Assembly (NCBI RefSeq): GCF_021233415.1
Contig: NZ_CP089466.1
Span: 496,001-560,000 of the forward strand
Reading direction: 5' to 3'
DNA length: 64,000 nucleotides
DNA from: Halobacterium litoreum
Lineage (GTDB): Archaea; Halobacteriota; Halobacteria; Halobacteriales; Halobacteriaceae
Shown in pieces: positions 7,876 through 15,965 of this stretch; position 1 is the first letter of the stretch; the number at the start of each line of letters is the position of its first letter. The translations under genes and the position numbers were made by a program. Under the pieces are notes generated by a model. That model made no database searches and was not told where the DNA came from. It saw nothing but the letters and a program-made list of their open reading frames with translations.

Positions 7876-8190
7876 CTAACTGTAGTCCCGCCAGCGCGCA
7901 CCGCACTCCTGACACTTGAAGAACCGCGTCGGCGGTTCGTCGGCGCTCCCGGTCTGCTTGATGGTGTACCACGCCTCGTCGTGGCCGCACTCGGGGCACG
8001 TCTCCTCGGCCGTCGGCTTCCCCTCGAAGTTCGCGTCCTCGCTCGTCTCGATGACGTCGCTGGTGTCCTGTTCGGCCGTCTTCACGAACCCCTCGTCGCT
8101 CTCGCTTGCGGCGCTCGCGCCGCAACTCGAACACACCATCTCGTCGCCCTGCTTGTGCATCATCGACCCGCACTCGTCGCAGAACTGCAT
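7876..8190 (-). CDS. tfs: Transcription factor S (TFIIS-like cleavage factor)
   Basis: A 104-residue archaeal TFS. The N-terminal zinc ribbon has C4, C7, C20 and C23; an acidic linker follows; and the C-terminal ribbon has C65, C68, C93 and C96. The catalytic acidic pair is D84-E85 in the GSADEPPT loop. TFS inserts this loop into RNA polymerase and stimulates cleavage of backtracked transcripts. It is the last gene of a leftward run, eight bases after the cysteine-motif protein, and so is probably co-transcribed with two or three unknown genes. Length and all eight zinc ligands match the family. Confidence 0.95.
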   Translation of the reverse strand: MQFCDECGSMMHKQGDEMVCSSCGASAASESDEGFVKTAEQDTSDVIETSEDANFEGKPTAEETCPECGHDEAWYTIKQTGSADEPPTRFFKCQECGARWRDYS

Positions 8191-8198
8191 ACCCGCGG

Positions 8199-8723
8199 CT
8201 ACTCGTCGTCGGCTGAAAAGTCACTCGCCTCCATCTCCCGGCGCTCCGCGACGACTGGGCAGTCCGCCACGCGGAACTGCTCCGTGTCGACTTCCGCCTC
8301 GATTGTCGTGCCGTCGTGCGTACAGCCGAGGTGGGGCGGGTCCGCGAAGTGCGGACAGCCGTGACAGAGGCGCTTGTCCACGACGGTCACGTCGCGGTTC
8401 GCGTCCGCCGCCGAGTCGGTCGCCGGCGCCGTCTCGACCACCGGGTCGTCGGCGGCGTCCGACAGTTCCTCCCAGACCGCGTCCTCGTCCACCTCGCCGA
8501 CGGACATCTCCGAGAACAACTCCTCGAACTCGTCGTCGTCGCGGCCGCGGCGCTCGTCGACGTCGTCCCGGAGTCCCGACAGCGGCGCGTCCTCGCCCGG
8601 CGGGCTGCTCGCCGTGCTCCCCGGCCCGACTTCGCCGGACGAGCGCTCGCCGCTCGGCGTCTCCGCGTCGTCCTCGCGGCTCTCGTCGTCGCTCGGCCGG
8701 TCCCGCGGGTCGTCCTCACTCAT
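8199..8723 (-). CDS. Acidic haloarchaeal protein with C-terminal Cys/His cluster
   Basis: A 174-residue protein I do not recognise. Residues 1-110 are a highly acidic, probably disordered region rich in D, E, S and P. The C-terminal part carries C120, C123, C134 and C155 with neighbouring histidines (CHGCPHF, GCTHDG), which looks like a metal- or cluster-binding module. The gene starts inside the end of the preceding gene (8-base overlap) and is followed eight bases later by tfs. Translational coupling and a shared function in transcription or RNA metabolism are therefore plausible but unproven. Confidence 0.8.
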   Translation of the reverse strand: MSEDDPRDRPSDDESREDDAETPSGERSSGEVGPGSTASSPPGEDAPLSGLRDDVDERRGRDDDEFEELFSEMSVGEVDEDAVWEELSDAADDPVVETAPATDSAADANRDVTVVDKRLCHGCPHFADPPHLGCTHDGTTIEAEVDTEQFRVADCPVVAERREMEASDFSADDE

Positions 8724-9699
8724 CGCGAGCCTCCTCGGTCGTCGCGTCCGCCAGTGGTTCGTCCACGTCCACGACCTCCGCTTCGGCGCGCGCCGTCGGC
8801 TCCGGGTCCGGGTCCGGCGCCACGTCGGAGTCGTCGCTCGCGCCCTCGGCGTTCTCCTCGACCATCGCCTCGAGGCTCTCCTCGTCGCCGCCGAGCCACG
8901 CGCCCTCCGACGCCTCGTCGCCGAGCCACTCGCGGCTCGCGGGCAACGCCGGCTTCGTCCCCGTCTCGAGGGTGTGAGCGCCGAACCAGCCGGTCTTCGC
9001 TTCGACGCCCTCGAAGGTCGCGCCGCAGAACGGGCACTCCGGCGCCGACAGCAACGCCACGCTCACGGACTGCTCGCAACTCTCGCAGGCCGCCACCTCG
9101 ACGCCCTCCACGTTCGCCTCGCGCTGGAGTTGCTCGGCGCGCCCGCGCTGGGCCTCCGCCGCCGCGAGCGCCCGCACCGACTCCCGCATCGACAACACCG
9201 CGGTCGCCAGCGTCGTCGTTCGGTCCCCCAACTCGTCGGTCTCGTCCCGGAGGTAGGACAATACCTCCTCGAAGTTCTCGAACCCGGCGTCGAGGCGGCC
9301 CGACATCTCCTCGACCTCCGCGGACAGCGCTTCGAACTCCGAGGCCACGCGCTCTGCCGTCTCGGCCGCGTCCTCGGCGGTCGCTTCGACGTCGGCGTGC
9401 CCGTGGTCCGCGGGCGCCTTCCCGTCGGCCTCCCGCTTCACTTGGATAACGCGCTCGCGGACGTCCTGAATCTTCTCGTCGTACTCCCCCTCGACCTCGT
9501 CCAGTCGCGAATCGAGGTCGTCCTCCGTCACGAGGCCCGCCGCGAGTTCGTCGTCCTCGACGCGCCGATACGCCGCGACGACTCGCTGTAGAAGCTCCTC
9601 GGTGCTCACGCCGAGGTCGTCGGCGCGCTCCCCCAGCCACGCCGCCGCAGGCCCCTCCAGCGTGGCGCTCTCGACACCGTCCGACGTTCCGTCGGCCAT
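8716..9699 (-). CDS. Coiled-coil protein with zinc-ribbon motif, unknown function
   Basis: A 327-residue protein. Residues 1-50 are helical (WLGERADDLGVSTEELLQRV), about 60-195 are predicted coiled coil with heptad-like acidic repeats, and CESC (205-208) with CPFC (222-225) forms a probable zinc ribbon. An acidic, proline- and alanine-rich tail follows. The start ATG at 9699 is preferred to one seven codons upstream because MADGTSDG begins the acidic N-terminus. The stop overlaps the next gene by eight bases. It belongs to the run ending in tfs. I do not recognise it as a characterised family. Confidence 0.82.
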   Translation of the reverse strand: MADGTSDGVESATLEGPAAAWLGERADDLGVSTEELLQRVVAAYRRVEDDELAAGLVTEDDLDSRLDEVEGEYDEKIQDVRERVIQVKREADGKAPADHGHADVEATAEDAAETAERVASEFEALSAEVEEMSGRLDAGFENFEEVLSYLRDETDELGDRTTTLATAVLSMRESVRALAAAEAQRGRAEQLQREANVEGVEVAACESCEQSVSVALLSAPECPFCGATFEGVEAKTGWFGAHTLETGTKPALPASREWLGDEASEGAWLGGDEESLEAMVEENAEGASDDSDVAPDPDPEPTARAEAEVVDVDEPLADATTEEARDE

Positions 9700-9742
9700 T
9701 CGTGCGGTCTTTGCACGCACCGGCCTTAACCGTTCGGCTCGA

Positions 9743-10582
9743 TTACCGGATCTTCCGCACGTCGCTCACGTCGAAGCCGGCGTCGTGAATCTCGGTCTCG
9801 AACTGCACGATGTCCTCTTCCTCCAGTCGGCTCAACACGCCCCGGAACTCGCGGACGAACATCGTCCGCACGCGCTCGTTCCCGCCGCGCTCCCAGCCGA
9901 ACTGCACGGTGCCGTCCACCGAGGTCATCAGGCTCCCGTACTCCTCGTCGGTGACGGCGTCCCGGGTCAAGTGCAGGAGGATGAGGCCGTCCCACTCGCG
10001 GGCCGCCTTCCGCAGACCCTTCAGCGTCAAGACGACGTCGCTGAACTCCATGTCCCGCTTGCGCGCGCCGATGAGGTCGGTCAGCGAGTCCACCACCACG
10101 AGGCTCCCGTGGGCGTGCTCGTCGAGATAGTCCGCGAACCGCTCCAGGACGTCCCGGCGGTCGTCGTCGGTCTGCCCGAGGTCCCGAATCGAGCGGTGTT
10201 CGCCCTCGTACCACGCCCGCGGCACGGGACTCAACTGGAAGTACTCCGGCGACAGGTCGGTGAACGTGATGGCGTCCATCCCCGCGTCCACGATCTCCTC
10301 GTCCATCGTGAACGCGATTTCGCGGCGCAGTTCGCTCGCGTCGCCCGTGAACGACACGTAGTGGATGTCCTCGGGCGGCACCGCGTTCGCGTGCAGGTCG
10401 CCGTAGTGCAAGTCGAAGAGGTCCGGCGCGGCCGAGTGCAGGGCGTTCAACATCGCGCTCGTGTAGACGAACTCCCGCGCGCCGGCGCCCGCCTCCCCCG
10501 ACAGCAACACGACGCTGCCCTCGGGCGCGCCGCCGCCGATGCGGGCGTCCAACCGCGAGATGCCGAACGGAATCGTCGCCAT
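9743..10582 (-). CDS. RAD55/KaiC-like RecA-superfamily protein with degenerate P-loop
   Basis: A 279-residue single RecA-fold domain. The N-terminal FGISRLDARIGGGAPEGSVVLL is the typical KaiC/RAD55 entry, and the Walker B strand is SLVVVDSLTDLIG. The Walker A position reads GEAGAGARE, where arginine-glutamate stand in place of the lysine and threonine, so nucleotide hydrolysis is doubtful. Haloarchaeal members of this group are often annotated HTR-like proteins. It lies 43 bases upstream of the coiled-coil zinc protein and may head the tfs cluster. The role is unknown; sensing or scaffolding is a guess. Confidence 0.83.
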   Translation of the reverse strand: MATIPFGISRLDARIGGGAPEGSVVLLSGEAGAGAREFVYTSAMLNALHSAAPDLFDLHYGDLHANAVPPEDIHYVSFTGDASELRREIAFTMDEEIVDAGMDAITFTDLSPEYFQLSPVPRAWYEGEHRSIRDLGQTDDDRRDVLERFADYLDEHAHGSLVVVDSLTDLIGARKRDMEFSDVVLTLKGLRKAAREWDGLILLHLTRDAVTDEEYGSLMTSVDGTVQFGWERGGNERVRTMFVREFRGVLSRLEEEDIVQFETEIHDAGFDVSDVRKIR

Positions 10583-10635
10583 ACCTCGGTCTCGGCGGGC
10601 CGGCGGTTATCTCTTTTGCCGTGCTCGCCCGCCGA

Positions 10636-11601
10636 CTACTCCGTCCTCGCACCCTCGTTCCGGGCCTCGACGACGCGCACGTCGCCGCCCACGCCAGCCT
10701 CGTCCAGCGCCAGCCACCCCGCTTCGGCCGCCGCGTCCGCCCGCGACGCGTCGGTCACGCCGTACACCGCCGGCCCCCACGAGGACTGCCCCGCGCCCGC
10801 GACCGCCGGATTCGACCCGAGTTCGTCCACGAGCGCGCCCGCCGGCGGCCGGTAGACGCCGCCCTGCTCGTCGGCGTACCACGCGCCGTTCAATCGACCG
10901 ACCTCCGCGACCGCCGCGCCGAACGCGTCAACGTCCCCGGTCGCCAGCGCCGGGAGGACGCGCCGCGTCACCACGCCCGAGATGCGGTCGGCGAGCGCCG
11001 GGTCCGCCGACTCCACGGTCGAGCGCATGCTCGCGTCCTCCTCGCCGTCCGCCTTCCCCGGTTCGGTGTCGGGCAACACCAACACGAACCGCCAGTCCTC
11101 GGGCACGTCGTGGCGCGCCGCCACCGGCGGCACCGCCCACTCGCCCCGCGGCGGGCGCTCGGCCGTGAACCGCTCGGTCGGGTGGCCCGCGTCGAACACG
11201 AACCCGCCGGACTCGAACGTCGCGACGCCCACGCCGCTCCGCCCGCCCCGCCCGAGGCGCGGCGCTCGCTCGCGGACTCGGGGCTCCTCGTCGTACGCCC
11301 GCGCGACCGCCGCCAGCACCGACAGCGAGAGTTGCGTCCCCGACCCGAGGCCCGTGTGAACCGGGAGTTCAGACTCGACGCGCAGGTCGACGCCCGGCAC
11401 CCCGAGCAGGTCACACGCCCGCGCCGCGTACTCTCGCGCCCGCTCGTGGTCGCAGTGCACGCCCTCCGCGCGCGACGCCTCGACCGCGACCCGCGGCTCG
11501 TCGAGTCCGACCCCGAGACTCCCGTACAGGCGCTCGCGGGCCAGCGAGAGGTTCAGGAACCCGAAGTGCAAGCGGCCCCCGGACTCCACGCGCACGCTCA
11601 T
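10636..11601 (-). CDS. GHMP-kinase-superfamily enzyme, beta-RFAP synthase family
   Basis: A 321-residue protein starting with RVESGGRLHFGFLNL, the opening characteristic of beta-ribofuranosylaminobenzene 5'-phosphate synthase-like proteins. Its GHMP ATP-binding loop is VHTGLGSGTQLSLSV (81-95). The C-terminal motif AGAGQSSWGPAVYGVTD matches the third GHMP motif. In methanogens the family makes the first committed intermediate of methanopterin from p-aminobenzoate and PRPP. In a haloarchaeon the exact product is uncertain. It is spaced 53 bases from the KaiC-like gene on the same strand. Confidence 0.87.
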   Translation of the reverse strand: MSVRVESGGRLHFGFLNLSLARERLYGSLGVGLDEPRVAVEASRAEGVHCDHERAREYAARACDLLGVPGVDLRVESELPVHTGLGSGTQLSLSVLAAVARAYDEEPRVRERAPRLGRGGRSGVGVATFESGGFVFDAGHPTERFTAERPPRGEWAVPPVAARHDVPEDWRFVLVLPDTEPGKADGEEDASMRSTVESADPALADRISGVVTRRVLPALATGDVDAFGAAVAEVGRLNGAWYADEQGGVYRPPAGALVDELGSNPAVAGAGQSSWGPAVYGVTDASRADAAAEAGWLALDEAGVGGDVRVVEARNEGARTE

Positions 11602-11691
11602 ACCCGAACAGTCGGGCGACTACTCGAAGGCGGTTGTGTCGGTGGCAAGCCTGCCCGCTATGCGAAGCCGGGGAGTGAGTGGTCTCGCTAT

Positions 11692-11862
11692 TCGCGGCTC
11701 CTGTGTCGCCGCTCTACAAGCCGTCGCCTCGCATCCGCTCGGCGACGCGCTCGCGGCTTCGCCGCTCGTCCAACCGTGGCCTCACATTCGTTCGGTCACG
11801 CGTTCGCGGCTCCTGCGTCGCCGCTCGTCTAAACGTGGTCTCGCAGTCGCTCGACCACGCGC
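11692..11862. repeat. Three tandem imperfect copies of a 53-59 nt unit, the last inside the glycosyltransferase 3' end
   Basis: Copies lie at 11692-11750 (59 nt), 11751-11803 (53 nt, missing six bases near its start) and 11804-11862 (59 nt). Each begins TCGCGGCT and runs through CGCCGCTC to a GxxCACGCG-like end. The third contains the stop codon and last codons of the glycosyltransferase gene (ERLRDHV). Read on the minus strand, the other two still encode similar tails (VAERMRGDGL, VTERM). They look like decaying duplications of the gene end. Bases 11602-11691 before them hold nothing recognisable. Confidence 0.75.
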
Positions 11863-12794
11863 TCCGCGACGACGGGCGCGCCGTTCTCGAAGTCGGGGTC
11901 GGCGGGCGGATTCGCGACGGCGTCGACGGCCTCGCTCGGCGTCTCGGCCACCGCGAACCCGGGTTCGCCGCCGCGTTCGACGAACCGCGCGACGCCGCGT
12001 TGCTCGCTCGTGAACGGGTAGACGACGCAGGGCGTGCCCGCGACGGCGGCCTCCATCACCGTCGAGTATCCCGGGCAGACGACGGCGTTCGCCTCGCGGA
12101 GCACCGGGAGCATCGACGCCACCGTCTCCCAGCCCTCGCCCCCCACGACGGTCACGTCCCGCCCCCGCTCTTCGAGTCTGTCGGCCACCTCGTCCAGCGC
12201 CGTCGAGTACGTGCTCGGCGAGATGAGCACGTCCACCTCGGGCACGTCTTCCACGGGCGCGTCCAGCGCGAGCGGCGGCACGCGTTCCACGCCCTTCGGG
12301 TCGCCATCCTGCGCGGGCCACACCGCCGGATAGTAGAACGCCTCGCTCGCCAGCACCTGCTGTTTCGTCAGGACTGCTGCGCCCGCGCGCTCCGCGAACT
12401 CGTCGTAGTACCCCGGCGTGTTGTGCGTGCAGACGAACTGCGGCACCCGAGCGAGCGTCGCCGCCATCGACGCGAACATGTCGTCGGTCACCACGCAGTC
12501 CGCGTCCACCGCCTTCAGCCACCGGCGCACGTCACGAATTCGGCGCACTGAGTCGGGAATACTCCCGGTCACCACGTCCGCCAGCGACCCGTCGCCCTGA
12601 TAGTCGCCGATGAAATCCACGACGGTCGGCACGTACTCCTCGTACCCCAGCAGTTCAACGAACCGCTCGCCCGGCCCGCCGCCCGCCAGTTCGACCGTCG
12701 CCCCGCGCTCCTCCAACTCCCGCGCGATAGCCAGCATTCGCGTCGCGTGCCCCGCGCCCTCCGGGTAATGCACGACGGCGACGGTTCTGTTCAT
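11829..12794 (-). CDS. GT-B glycosyltransferase, MGT/UGT-like
   Basis: A 321-residue protein with two Rossmann-like halves. The N-terminal motif VVHYPEGAGHATRMLAIA has the glycine-histidine pair seen in UDP-sugar transferases such as MurG and MGT enzymes. The C-terminal half contains VSPSTYSTAL-like and CPGYSTVMEAAVAGTPCVV, matching the donor-binding pattern in which a conserved Glu precedes GxPxV. The likely reaction is sugar transfer to a lipid or small molecule; donor and acceptor are unknown. The start ATG at 12794 fits the first beta strand. The 3' end is part of a tandem repeat. Confidence 0.83.
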   Translation of the reverse strand: MNRTVAVVHYPEGAGHATRMLAIARELEERGATVELAGGGPGERFVELLGYEEYVPTVVDFIGDYQGDGSLADVVTGSIPDSVRRIRDVRRWLKAVDADCVVTDDMFASMAATLARVPQFVCTHNTPGYYDEFAERAGAAVLTKQQVLASEAFYYPAVWPAQDGDPKGVERVPPLALDAPVEDVPEVDVLISPSTYSTALDEVADRLEERGRDVTVVGGEGWETVASMLPVLREANAVVCPGYSTVMEAAVAGTPCVVYPFTSEQRGVARFVERGGEPGFAVAETPSEAVDAVANPPADPDFENGAPVVAERVVERLRDHV

Positions 12795-12879
12795 AGTCTC
12801 TCCTGCTTGCTCTCCCCGCAAGGGAATTTCGGTGCTAGGCTGGGTTGGGTTCGCGTTCTACGTCTGCGCTCCCGTGAAC

Positions 12880-13310
12880 GTCTCCTCGAAAGCCCCCGGG
12901 TGCTCGGGTCGGGAGCACCGGAAGACTTGCTTCGCTCGTCTTCCGAGGTCACGCTCGGTTCCCTCGCGTGACCCTCGCTGCGCGCGTCGCTCACTCCGTT
13001 CGCTTCCGTGCTTGCGTCGGCGTGTTTCCCCGAGCACCCGGCCCCTTTCAGTCCCGGAAGACTCGCGTCGCTCGTCTTCCGACCTTCGCGGTCGCTGCGC
13101 GACCCCTCAGTCCCGCCCGTGCCGGCTGGTCAGTCGGGTGACGTTGGTCGGCTGACTGGGAGGCCGGTAACTCTGGTGGGTTGAAAGGGCGAGGCACGCT
13201 CGGCGACGGCGGCCGACGAAAGCACCGCAGGAGTGAGCGAAGCGAACGACGAGGAGCGCATGGAGGCCCCCGAGCCGAGCGTTCCGAGGGCTTTCAGGAG
13301 TGATTGCTGA
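12880..13310. repeat. Gene-free region of hairpins and inverted repeats
   Basis: The 721-nt gap 12795-13515 has no convincing gene. Its first part contains two copies of a hairpin with arms GGAAGAC/GTCTTCC (12920-12944 and 13056-13080). The inverted pair GGGTGCTCGGG (12898-12908) and CCCGAGCACCC (13029-13039) encloses the first hairpin, and a third related block at 13264-13298 again ends in CTTTCAGG. The GAAAGCCC/GGGCTTTC edges recur in both orientations. The pattern resembles haloarchaeal intergenic palindromic elements. Short open frames here are arginine-rich and lack protein-like character. Confidence 0.65.
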
Positions 13311-13340
13311 CGACGACAGGGGCAGCGTCTGAGTTCCACA

Positions 13341-13482
13341 CCGGCAACATCTGTTCGGTCGATTCCGGTGGGCCGCCTCCACCGTCGTTCCGGCGGGCCA
13401 CCGGCAGCATCTGTTCGGTCGATTCCGGCGAGCAGGTCGCGCCGTCGCGCTCCCAGTCGCCGGCAACATCTGTTCGGTCGAT
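13341..13482. repeat. Three direct repeats with 59-60 nt period upstream of ilvD
   Basis: Near-identical units occur at 13341-13368, 13401-13428 and 13460-13482. All share CCGGC(A/G)(A/G)CATCTG followed by TTCGGTCGAT; the first two continue into TCCGG, so each is bounded by CCGG. Copies one and two differ at one base. Starts are spaced 60 and 59 bases. The intervening 32-36 base segments are unrelated. The third copy runs directly into the TATA-like element of ilvD. These may be operators or upstream activating sites. Confidence 0.8.
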
Positions 13483-13490
13483 ACACCTTA
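13481..13490 (+). promoter_or_regulatory. TATA-like element of ilvD
   Basis: ATACACCTTA lies 26-35 bases before the ATG at 13516, as expected for a leaderless transcript, and overlaps the last two bases of the third upstream repeat. A protein bound to that repeat would sit over the BRE region. Confidence 0.5.
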
Positions 13491-13515
13491 ACACGCACAG
13501 CCCCCTCGAACGTGC

Positions 13516-15222
13516 ATGGACCACGAGAAGGACCCGAGCCTCCCGAGCAACGAGGTGACGGAGGGCGTAGAGCGAGCGCCCCACCGAGCGATGTTCCGGG
13601 CGATGGGGTACGACGACGCGGACTTCTCCTCGCCGATGGTCGGCGTGGCGAATCCGGCGGCGGACATCACGCCGTGTAACGTCCACTTGGACGACGTGGC
13701 GGCGGGCGCAATCGACGGCGTCGAGGACGGCGATGGGATGCCAATCGAGTTCGGCACCATCACCATCTCGGACGCGATTTCGATGGGGACCGAGGGGATG
13801 CGGGCGTCCCTGATATCCCGCGAGGTCATCGCTGACTCCGTGGAACTGGTGGCGTTCGGGGAGCGCATGGACGCGCTCGTGACGGTCGCGGGCTGCGACA
13901 AGAACCTCCCGGGGATGATGATGGCCGCGATTCGCACCGACCTGCCGTCGGTCTTCCTCTACGGCGGCTCGATAATGCCGGGCGAACACGAGGGCCGCGA
14001 AATCACCGTCCAGAACGTCTTCGAGGGCGTCGGTGCGGTGGCGTCCGGGGACATGAGCGAGGACGAACTCGAGGAGATGGAGCGCCACGCGTGCCCCGGC
14101 GCCGGCTCCTGTGGCGGGATGTTCACGGCGAACACGATGGCCTCGATTTCCGAGGCGCTCGGGCTCGCGCCGCTCGGGTCGGCGAGCGCGCCCGCGGAGA
14201 GCGACGAGCGGTACGCGGTCGCCGAGCGCGCTGGCGACCTCGCGGTCGAGTGCGTGCGCGAGGACCGCCGGCCCTCCGACGTGCTCTCGCGGGGGTCCTT
14301 CGAGAACGCCATCGCGGTGCAGGTGGCACTCGGCGGGTCGACGAACGCCGTCCTGCACTTGCTCGCGCTCGCGGCGGAGGCCGGCGTCGACCTCGACGTC
14401 GAGGACTTCAATGAAATCAGCGACCGCACGCCGAAAATCGCGAACCTCCAGCCCGGCGGCTCGCGCGTGATGAACGACCTCCACGAGGTCGGCGGCGTCC
14501 CGGTCGTGCTCGCGCGCCTGCTCGACGCCGGCCTCGTTCACGGCGACGCGCTGACGGTCACCGGGCGCACCGTCGCCGAAGAATTGGAGCACCTCGGCGT
14601 GGACGGCTCCGTGGACGAGGACGTGGATTTCCTGCGCCCGGTCTCGGACCCGTTCCACGAGACGGGCGCCATCACCGTGCTCACGGGGAATCTCGCGCCC
14701 GACGGCGCCGTGCTCAAGGTCACCGGGAAAGACGAGACCCAGCACACGGGGCCGGCGCGCGTCTTCGAGAGCGAGGAGGACGCGATGGCGTACGTCCAGG
14801 AGGGGCGCATCGAGTCCGGTGACGTCATCGCCATCCGGAACGAGGGGCCGCGGGGCGGGCCGGGGATGCGTGAGATGCTCGGCGTCACCGCCGCCGTCGT
14901 CGGGCAGGGACACGAGGACGACGTGGCGCTCCTCACCGACGGCCGGTTCTCGGGGGCGACCCGCGGCCCGATGGTCGGGCACGTCGCGCCCGAGGCCGCG
15001 GTCGGCGGCCCAATCGCCCTCCTCGAAGACGGCGACGAGGTGACCGTGGACGTGCCGAACCGCGAACTCTCGGTCGACGTGAGCGACGACGAACTCGCCG
15101 CGCGCCGCGACGACTGGGAGGAACCGGAACCGCGGTACGACGCGGGCGTCCTCCGGAAGTACGGCGACCAGTTCGCGTCCGCCGCGGACGGCGCGGTCAC
15201 GAACCCGGGCGCGAAGGAGTAG
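13516..15222 (+). CDS. ilvD: Dihydroxy-acid dehydratase
   Basis: A 568-residue IlvD/Edd-family enzyme, which converts 2,3-dihydroxy acids to 2-keto acids in isoleucine, valine and pantothenate synthesis. The iron-sulfur cluster and Mg-binding motifs are clear: TPCNVHLDD (first Cys), VAGCDKNLPG (second Cys and the carbamylated Lys region) and ACPGAGSCGGMFTANTM (third Cys). The C-terminal GRFSGATRGPMVGHVAPEA is intact. Length is normal. The start is the ATG just after the TATA-like element. No other ilv gene is nearby. The three repeats upstream suggest dedicated control. Confidence 0.97.
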   Translation: MDHEKDPSLPSNEVTEGVERAPHRAMFRAMGYDDADFSSPMVGVANPAADITPCNVHLDDVAAGAIDGVEDGDGMPIEFGTITISDAISMGTEGMRASLISREVIADSVELVAFGERMDALVTVAGCDKNLPGMMMAAIRTDLPSVFLYGGSIMPGEHEGREITVQNVFEGVGAVASGDMSEDELEEMERHACPGAGSCGGMFTANTMASISEALGLAPLGSASAPAESDERYAVAERAGDLAVECVREDRRPSDVLSRGSFENAIAVQVALGGSTNAVLHLLALAAEAGVDLDVEDFNEISDRTPKIANLQPGGSRVMNDLHEVGGVPVVLARLLDAGLVHGDALTVTGRTVAEELEHLGVDGSVDEDVDFLRPVSDPFHETGAITVLTGNLAPDGAVLKVTGKDETQHTGPARVFESEEDAMAYVQEGRIESGDVIAIRNEGPRGGPGMREMLGVTAAVVGQGHEDDVALLTDGRFSGATRGPMVGHVAPEAAVGGPIALLEDGDEVTVDVPNRELSVDVSDDELAARRDDWEEPEPRYDAGVLRKYGDQFASAADGAVTNPGAKE

Positions 15223-15233
15223 GTTCGGGACGC

Positions 15234-15941
15234 TCAGGTGCGTCTCGCGATGCCGTCGCCGCCGCCCGTCTTCGCCGTGAGCCACGCGTCGCCGTCGCCG
15301 AGGACGCCCCGCACGTAGCCCGCGGACTTCGCGGCGAGTTCGTCGAACGTCTGCGGGGACGCCGCCACGTCCCCGCCCTGCACGGACAGTTCGACGGTGG
15401 CGTCGAGGTCGTCGGCGAGCGTCAGCGTCGCGTCGCCGTCGGCGGTCTCGACGGTGGCGTGGTCGGGCAGGCGGCAAATCGAGACGTCCACGTCGCCGCT
15501 CCCCGTTCGAACCGCCGCGACGCCGTCGGTGCCGCGAACCGATACGTTTCCGCGGCCGGTCTCCACCACGGGAGTCCCGGCGACGCCTTCGACGCTCACC
15601 GCGCCACAGCCGGTCGACGCGGAGCCGAGGCTGACGCCCGCGGGGAGCGTTAGTTCGACGTATACGCGGCGGTCGTGGTCGCGTTCCACGGCGACGTTCA
15701 GGCCGCCGTCCTCGCGCCACGTGCGAATCGAGAACGGGTCGCGGCTGGCTGCCGCCACGCGCGCGTCCCCGCCCCGCTCGACGCTGACCGCGCCGTCCGG
15801 CGTGTGGACCGACACGCGGTCGTTCGTCGCCACGGACAACTCCCGCGTGCGGGAGTCCAACGCTACGCACGGGTGGTGGAGACAGCCGGACACCGACGCC
15901 TCGCCGCGCTCGCTCCCCTCGTCCATGTCGTTCTCCCTCAT
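15234..15941 (-). CDS. DUF4097-like beta-solenoid protein
   Basis: A 235-residue protein without signal peptide or membrane segment. From about residue 30 to 220 it has repeated short strands of the type VSVHTPDGAVSVERGG, GAVSVEGVAGTPVVETGRGNVSVRG and AAVRTGSGDVDVSI, the pattern of DUF4097 putative adhesin or polyserine-like beta helices. The N-terminus has a short cysteine-containing segment (SGCLHHPCVALD). Function is unknown. It converges on ilvD with 11 bases between stops and lies 24 bases before the stop of the 146-residue protein, on the same strand as the KaiC-like pair. Confidence 0.75.
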   Translation of the reverse strand: MRENDMDEGSERGEASVSGCLHHPCVALDSRTRELSVATNDRVSVHTPDGAVSVERGGDARVAAASRDPFSIRTWREDGGLNVAVERDHDRRVYVELTLPAGVSLGSASTGCGAVSVEGVAGTPVVETGRGNVSVRGTDGVAAVRTGSGDVDVSICRLPDHATVETADGDATLTLADDLDATVELSVQGGDVAASPQTFDELAAKSAGYVRGVLGDGDAWLTAKTGGGDGIARRT

Positions 15942-15965
15942 GCCGAACGGTTAAGAATCTAACTA

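Noticed and set aside
13341-13482. CRISPR array of three repeats upstream of ilvD
   Set aside because: Only three units, the spacers (32-36 bases) are plausible but the repeat is shorter than haloarchaeal CRISPR repeats, no cas genes are in the window, and the last copy merges with a promoter.
13107-13498. Minus-strand open frames of about 120 codons in the repeat region
   Set aside because: They translate the direct repeats and hairpins, have basic low-complexity products and no start context.
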